Below the pieces are notes generated by a model. It made no database searches. It saw only the letters and a list, made by a program, of their open reading frames with translations, and had not been told where the DNA came from. From the NCBI GenBank assembly GCA_023394875.1, contig JAEXAB010000001.1, positions 434,001 through 498,000 on the forward strand: a stretch of 64,000 nt of DNA, written 5' to 3'. Position 1 is the stretch's first letter. Every line of letters begins with the position of its first letter. Origin of the DNA: Bacillota bacterium (GTDB taxonomy: Bacteria > Bacillota > Clostridia > Christensenellales > DTU072). Of this stretch, positions 60,243-64,000 are shown in pieces. Made by a program: the position numbers and the translations under genes.

Positions 60243-62054
60243 ATGAAAAAGATTATTAACACCCCCGAAACCTTTGTTTATGATATGTGTCACGGCATTG
60301 CCAAGGCTCATCCCGAACTGGAGTTCGTGGAAAAATACAAAGTTATTAAGAAAGCGGAAATCAACCCCAATAAAGTAAGCCTTATTAGCGGTGGCGGCAG
60401 TGGACACGAGCCGGCGCATGCGGGTTTTGTTGGTAAGGGTATGCTTGACGCCGCAGTTTGCGGAGACGTCTTTGCTTCTCCTTCTCAGGTTCAGATTTTT
60501 AATGCTATTAAGAGCGTTGCTACCGATAAGGGCGTACTACTTATTATCAAAAACTATTCGGGCGACTGCATGAATTTTAACGGCGCAGCAGCCGACGCTA
60601 TAGAAGAATTGGGCGTAAAGGTTGACTCCGTTATCGTTAACGACGATATCGCAGTTAAGGACAGCAGCTACACAGTGGGCCGCAGAGGCGTCGCAGGTAC
60701 CGTTTTCGTACACAAAATCGCTGGCGCTGCCGCAGAAATGGGAAAAACTCTTGCTGAAGTTAAAGCAGCCGCTAATAAAGCTATTGAAAACGTTAGAAGC
60801 TTCGGTTTTGCTCTTTCTTCTTGCACGCCTCCCGCTAAAGGAACACCTATTTTTGATATCAAAGACGACGAAATCGAATTTGGCGTAGGTATCCACGGCG
60901 AACCCGGAAGAAAGACCGAAAAAATGCAGTCCGCCGATCAGTTGGCTACAAGAATAGTGGCTGATTTAATCGCTGATTTGAAAGTTAATAAAGGCGACGA
61001 AGTTGCTTTGATTATTAACGGTTTTGGCGCAACTCCTCTTATGGAACTATATCTGTTTAATAATTCGGTTTCTAACGAACTGGAAAAAGCAGGCGTTGCT
61101 ATTCACAAGACTTTGGTCGGAAACTATATGACCAGTATCGATATGGCTGGCGCTTCTGTTACTATCCTAAAGCTTGACGCCGAATTAAAGGCTCTTCTTG
61201 ACTATCCCGTTAACGCGCCCGCGCTTTCTTGGGGCGGAGCTATGAACGAACAAGCTGCAGCAGCCGTAGAAGCTATGCAGGCTATCGCAAAAGCTCTTAA
61301 TATTACTCCCGTTGCCGCAGCAGCAGAAGTTAAAGCCGCTAAAGCCGAAGTAAAAGAAGAAGCTGCCGCTGTTTATGAAGTAAAGGGCGCTCCCAAGGTT
61401 GGAGCTACCATTAATACCGCCGCTTTTGTAAAAATCGTTGCCAAAATGGCTGACGTCATTATAGAAAACGAAGTTCCTTTCTGCGACGCCGACAAGATGG
61501 GCGACGGAGACTTCGGAATGAGTATAGCCAAAGGCTTTAAGCAACTAAAAGCTGACTGGGCTTCCCGCAAAAAGGGTGACGTAGGTCAGTTCCTTGTAAG
61601 CTGTTCGGAAATAATCAAGGAATATTGCGGCGGCGCAAGCGGTCCTATCTGGGGAAGCGCATTCCGCGCTGCAGGAAAAGCCGTTCTTGGTAAAGAAGAA
61701 GTATCTTTGCAAGACATAGCCGACTTGTTCCAAGCTGCTAACACCGGCGTTTACGAAACAGGTAAGAAGAGTTTCGGAAAAGGCGCTGTTGTAGGAGATA
61801 AGACATTGGTTGACGCATTGAAACCTTGCGCAGACGCTTTGACAGCTGCTGCAAAAGCCAACAAGAATCTTTTGGACGCTTTGGATGAAGGCGCGAAAGC
61901 CGCTGTTGCCGGAGCCGAATCCACAAAGACCTTTGTTGCTACACTTGGCAGAGCCGGTACCGTTGGAGAAAAGTCCATTGGCTATCCCGATGCTGGCGCT
62001 TACGGTTTGGGAGTTATTTTCACCGAACTTGCTAAATATATCAGAACTTTATAA
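60243..62054 (+). CDS. dhaKL: Dihydroxyacetone kinase, DhaK-DhaL single polypeptide
   Basis: 603 residues. Phosphorylates dihydroxyacetone to DHAP, completing the gldA pathway. Residues 1-330 are DhaK: LISGGGSGHEPAHAGFVGKGMLDAAVCG and the covalent substrate His in FGVGIHGEPGRK. An Ala/Glu/Lys-rich linker (about 345-385, VAAAAEVKAAKAEVKEEAAA) leads to DhaL (about 388-603) with the Mg/ATP aspartates in FCDADKMGDGDFGMSIAKGF and GGASGPIWGSAF. The fused order K-L is that of ATP-dependent kinases such as Citrobacter's; no PTS DhaM is nearby. AAGGAG ribosome site. Terminator at 62071-62104. Confidence 0.93.
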   Translation: MKKIINTPETFVYDMCHGIAKAHPELEFVEKYKVIKKAEINPNKVSLISGGGSGHEPAHAGFVGKGMLDAAVCGDVFASPSQVQIFNAIKSVATDKGVLLIIKNYSGDCMNFNGAAADAIEELGVKVDSVIVNDDIAVKDSSYTVGRRGVAGTVFVHKIAGAAAEMGKTLAEVKAAANKAIENVRSFGFALSSCTPPAKGTPIFDIKDDEIEFGVGIHGEPGRKTEKMQSADQLATRIVADLIADLKVNKGDEVALIINGFGATPLMELYLFNNSVSNELEKAGVAIHKTLVGNYMTSIDMAGASVTILKLDAELKALLDYPVNAPALSWGGAMNEQAAAAVEAMQAIAKALNITPVAAAAEVKAAKAEVKEEAAAVYEVKGAPKVGATINTAAFVKIVAKMADVIIENEVPFCDADKMGDGDFGMSIAKGFKQLKADWASRKKGDVGQFLVSCSEIIKEYCGGASGPIWGSAFRAAGKAVLGKEEVSLQDIADLFQAANTGVYETGKKSFGKGAVVGDKTLVDALKPCADALTAAAKANKNLLDALDEGAKAAVAGAESTKTFVATLGRAGTVGEKSIGYPDAGAYGLGVIFTELAKYIRTL

Positions 62055-62070
62055 GATACAACCTGACAAT

Positions 62071-62104
62071 AAAAAAGCTGTCTAACTCTATAGACAGCTT
62101 TTTT
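62071..62104 (+). terminator. Terminator of the glycerol operon
   Basis: Perfect 10-bp stem (62075-62084 with 62091-62100), 6-nt loop, A run before and six T after. Confidence 0.92.
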
Positions 62105-62161
62105 GTTTTCTTTATTTTTTTATTCTTTATTTTATTATTCTTTATATTATTATTCTTTATT
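62105..62161. repeat. AT-rich tandem repeat of a TTATTCTTTAT unit
   Basis: The unit TTATTCTTTAT recurs about three times with small spacers; the last copy runs into the end of the HD gene. Confidence 0.6.
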
Positions 62162-62755
62162 TGTTTCGTCTAGATAAGTGCTTTGTAAGTCGGCTATGTG
62201 AAACAGTAAACTTATAGGATATTTTGAAAAAACGTCGCTTAAAGCATAACTTCCTCCGAGCACTCTTTGGTCATATCCGCCCATGTGCCAATTAATAGCC
62301 ATGGCTTCTTCTCTACTTAGTCTCATAAAACCGCTTGCTATGTAAACCGATTTTTCTCCGTGTCCGTAAGGCAGGTTGTCTTCCACAGTATAATAGGGCT
62401 TTTTTACCCATTCGCCGTTTTCCTTAACGTTCCGTTCTTCTATTTTATAATAATTAACTTTGCACAAATCATGCAGTAAAGCTATAACTGCCACGCTCTC
62501 TTGGGAAATTTTGTCTTCCCATTCTCCGTCATACTCCACGTCTAACAGTTGCATAAATCTATAATATGCCTTTACGCTGTGTTCGCACAAGCCGCCAATA
62601 TGCGCCGAATGGAATTTTGTTGATGCAGGCGCATAGAAAAAGTCGCTTTTCTTTAGCCAATCCAACAACTTGTCGGAGCCTTCTCTATGTATATTCTCTT
62701 CAAAAATCCGAATATATTCGTTTTTGTAATAGACATTATCCTGTTCTGTATTCAT
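62150..62755 (-). CDS. HD-domain phosphohydrolase
   Basis: 201 residues. HD metal site: first His in HSAHIGGLCEHSVKAYYR, the HD doublet in VIALLHDLCKVNYY, later INWHMGGYD. Resembles the small HD proteins that hydrolyse nucleotides or act as 3'-5' exonucleases (YhaM-type HD), but the OB fold is absent and the substrate is unknown. It begins 2 bp after the CCA enzyme stop, with GGGGG as ribosome site, so the two are probably co-transcribed. Its last codons lie in an AT-rich repeat. Confidence 0.82.
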   Translation of the reverse strand: MNTEQDNVYYKNEYIRIFEENIHREGSDKLLDWLKKSDFFYAPASTKFHSAHIGGLCEHSVKAYYRFMQLLDVEYDGEWEDKISQESVAVIALLHDLCKVNYYKIEERNVKENGEWVKKPYYTVEDNLPYGHGEKSVYIASGFMRLSREEAMAINWHMGGYDQRVLGGSYALSDVFSKYPISLLFHIADLQSTYLDETNKE

Positions 62756-62757
62756 TT

Positions 62758-64000
62758 TTACCCCCTTTCGTTTATCCTTTCCAGATATTTTCTTTGCGCG
62801 TCATAATCAAGCAGTTTGGAATCCACAAGCGCGCAGTCTCTTAATAAATTGTTCAATACTTCTCCTCTCTTTTGCGGAGGAATTTTTGCCTCAATGAGGT
62901 CTTGCCCGCTCACTTTTAAGTCTCCGATTGTAAACGGCACCCCTTCTTTTTGCATTTGATTATACGTTTCTTTGAGCCTTATTACCGAAGGGCTCTCCCC
63001 TTTCATAATCCCGCCACCCAAGTAATCGGCTTGCTTTAGGTTACACAGCTTGTCAAAAATGTCATAATTTTTTTGAATGAACGTTCTTATCGTATTCTCT
63101 TTGGCGTCCATTTTCAAATCAAACATATGGTTAAGGACTAATCTTTTGATTTCGTTTATTACTCTTGTTGAATACTTCAATCTGACAAGAATATCTTCGG
63201 TAAGAGCATAACCTTCCTTATCGTGGCCTACGTATCTGCCGCTCTGTAAGTACACCTTGGGCTTGCCTACGTCGTGCAATAGGGCGGCAAGTCTTATTTC
63301 CTTGTCCGCATATTTTACAGTCATCAAGGTATGCTCAAAAACGTCGTACTTGTGAAAATCCTTACGCTGTTGCATACCCATTCCTAAGGTAAGTTCGGGC
63401 AGAATATATTCCATAACCCCCATTTCCGTCAATATTTTCAAACCCTTATAGTGGGCGTAAGGAATATTGTAGGCGGTGTCGGCGATTAAAATTTTATCCA
63501 ATTCGTCCCGTATCCGTTCTTTGGAGATTTCCTTTATTTTATAGGCGTATTTTTTTGCGGCGTCAAAGGTTGTTTTCTCAATTTCAAAATCTAGTTCGGC
63601 GCTCATTCTAGCAAGCCTCATTAGCCTCAAGCCGTCCTCACAAAATACCTCTTCGCCCTCTCTTGTTGTGGAAATAATCTTGTTTTTTATATCGGCAATG
63701 CCGTTTAGGGGGTCGACTATAGTTTCTTTTGCTATATCGTAATAAACTGCGTTCATCTTAAAATCGCGCCTTAACGCGTCGACTTCTATATCGTTAGTAG
63801 CATAAGCATCTGTCGGGGTGTGTCCTAATCCATAACTGTCAATGCGGAAAGTTGTGTATTCGTAGCTTTCTTTGCCACAGATTATTTTCAACGTAAAGAG
63901 TTTTTCAGACGTGGTTTTTACCGTATATTTGCTACCGACAAGCTTTTTTAAGACATCCTCGGGTGTAAACTTGGCGGCAAGGTCAACGTCGGAGGTATTA
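62758..64000 (-). CDS. cca: CCA-adding enzyme / tRNA nucleotidyltransferase, 5'-truncated by the window edge
   Basis: 414 residues are visible and the frame stays open through position 64000, so the gene starts beyond it. The visible N-terminus has TSDVDLAAKF (the DxD catalytic aspartates of class II nucleotidyltransferases), then ALRRDFKMNAVYYD (RRD motif), VDPLNGIADIKNKII, EDGLRLMRLARMSAEL, and in the C-terminal part an HD-like segment AALLHDVGKPKVY. This matches clostridial CCA tRNA nucleotidyltransferases with an HD domain. It adds or repairs the 3' CCA of tRNAs. An apparent start at 63891 (TTG) is internal and rejected. Confidence 0.9.
   Translation of the reverse strand, partial: NTSDVDLAAKFTPEDVLKKLVGSKYTVKTTSEKLFTLKIICGKESYEYTTFRIDSYGLGHTPTDAYATNDIEVDALRRDFKMNAVYYDIAKETIVDPLNGIADIKNKIISTTREGEEVFCEDGLRLMRLARMSAELDFEIEKTTFDAAKKYAYKIKEISKERIRDELDKILIADTAYNIPYAHYKGLKILTEMGVMEYILPELTLGMGMQQRKDFHKYDVFEHTLMTVKYADKEIRLAALLHDVGKPKVYLQSGRYVGHDKEGYALTEDILVRLKYSTRVINEIKRLVLNHMFDLKMDAKENTIRTFIQKNYDIFDKLCNLKQADYLGGGIMKGESPSVIRLKETYNQMQKEGVPFTIGDLKVSGQDLIEAKIPPQKRGEVLNNLLRDCALVDSKLLDYDAQRKYLERINERG

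Noticed and set aside
1..64000. CRISPR array
   Set aside because: I found no regularly spaced direct repeats; the only tandem repeat noticed is the short AT-rich unit at 62105-62161.

Overview
The window looks like a chromosomal piece of an anaerobic, low-to-moderate-GC Gram-positive bacterium (Bacillota, class Clostridia; probably an uncultured gut lineage near the Christensenellales, which is a guess). The reasons are gene order (cysE-cysS-sigH; a peptidase M16-ftsK-rimO-cinA-recA run), strong AGGAGG ribosome binding sites, lipobox lipoproteins with Listeria-Bacteroides 'GWY' repeats, and oxygen-sensitive enzymes (tungsten-type aldehyde:ferredoxin oxidoreductase, ferredoxins, a flavoprotein-rubredoxin fusion). 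Promoters are clear sigma-A types, many with an exact 17-bp spacer.

Layout. 1-5.1 kb: start of a class III aminotransferase and a large transglutaminase-like lipoprotein (minus), then a GNAT acetyltransferase whose promoter abuts its ATG, an Mrr-like nuclease and a small ferredoxin. 5.2-9.3 kb: operon of a membrane protein, cysE, cysS and a SigH-like sigma factor. 9.3-13.5 kb (minus): two membrane proteins, serS, an aminotransferase. 13.6-15.2 kb: high-molecular-weight rubredoxin and a lysophospholipase-like hydrolase. 15.26 kb: tRNA-Ala(CGC), whose 3' end carries a 5.2-kb arsenic-resistance island (arsR-arsD-arsA-acr3-arsC(frameshifted)-DUF2703) bounded by a 21-bp direct repeat. The island has an AT-rich style unlike its surroundings, no integrase, and a multi-hairpin element at its right end. 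Just outside lies an AT-rich PD-(D/E)XK nuclease gene.

22-33 kb: glutaredoxin-like protein and glyoxalase; AOR with its four-cluster ferredoxin under a palindrome-bearing promoter; a small lipoprotein; a flavodoxin-fold oxidoreductase; a family III CoA-transferase; a copper ATPase fused to a CopZ-like domain; a GPH sugar transporter and an unknown TTG-start protein. 33-40 kb (minus): recA, cinA C-domain protein, rimO, ftsK/spoIIIE and an M16 peptidase under one promoter. 40-45 kb: PadR-HAAS(DUF1700)-DUF4097 plus a fused ABC/FtsX transporter, a likely envelope-response module. 45-56 kb: NhaC antiporter, a 1595-residue surface protein, a CDF exporter with Mn-type ligands, pyridoxamine kinase, hemolysin III, GNAT and an O-antigen-ligase-like protein. 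56-64 kb: GH127 arabinofuranosidase with a short AraC regulator, glycerol dehydrogenase followed by a DhaK-DhaL fusion (glycerol to DHA to DHAP), an HD protein and the CCA-adding enzyme, cut by the right edge.

The points most worth a second look are the tRNA-linked multi-hairpin element, three genes whose -10 box sits 6-7 nt before the ATG with no Shine-Dalgarno (leaderless candidates), the in-frame internal ribosome site that could release a free CopZ from copA, vicinal-cysteine tails on three different ars proteins, and a possible promoter plus attenuator-like RNA upstream of arsR.
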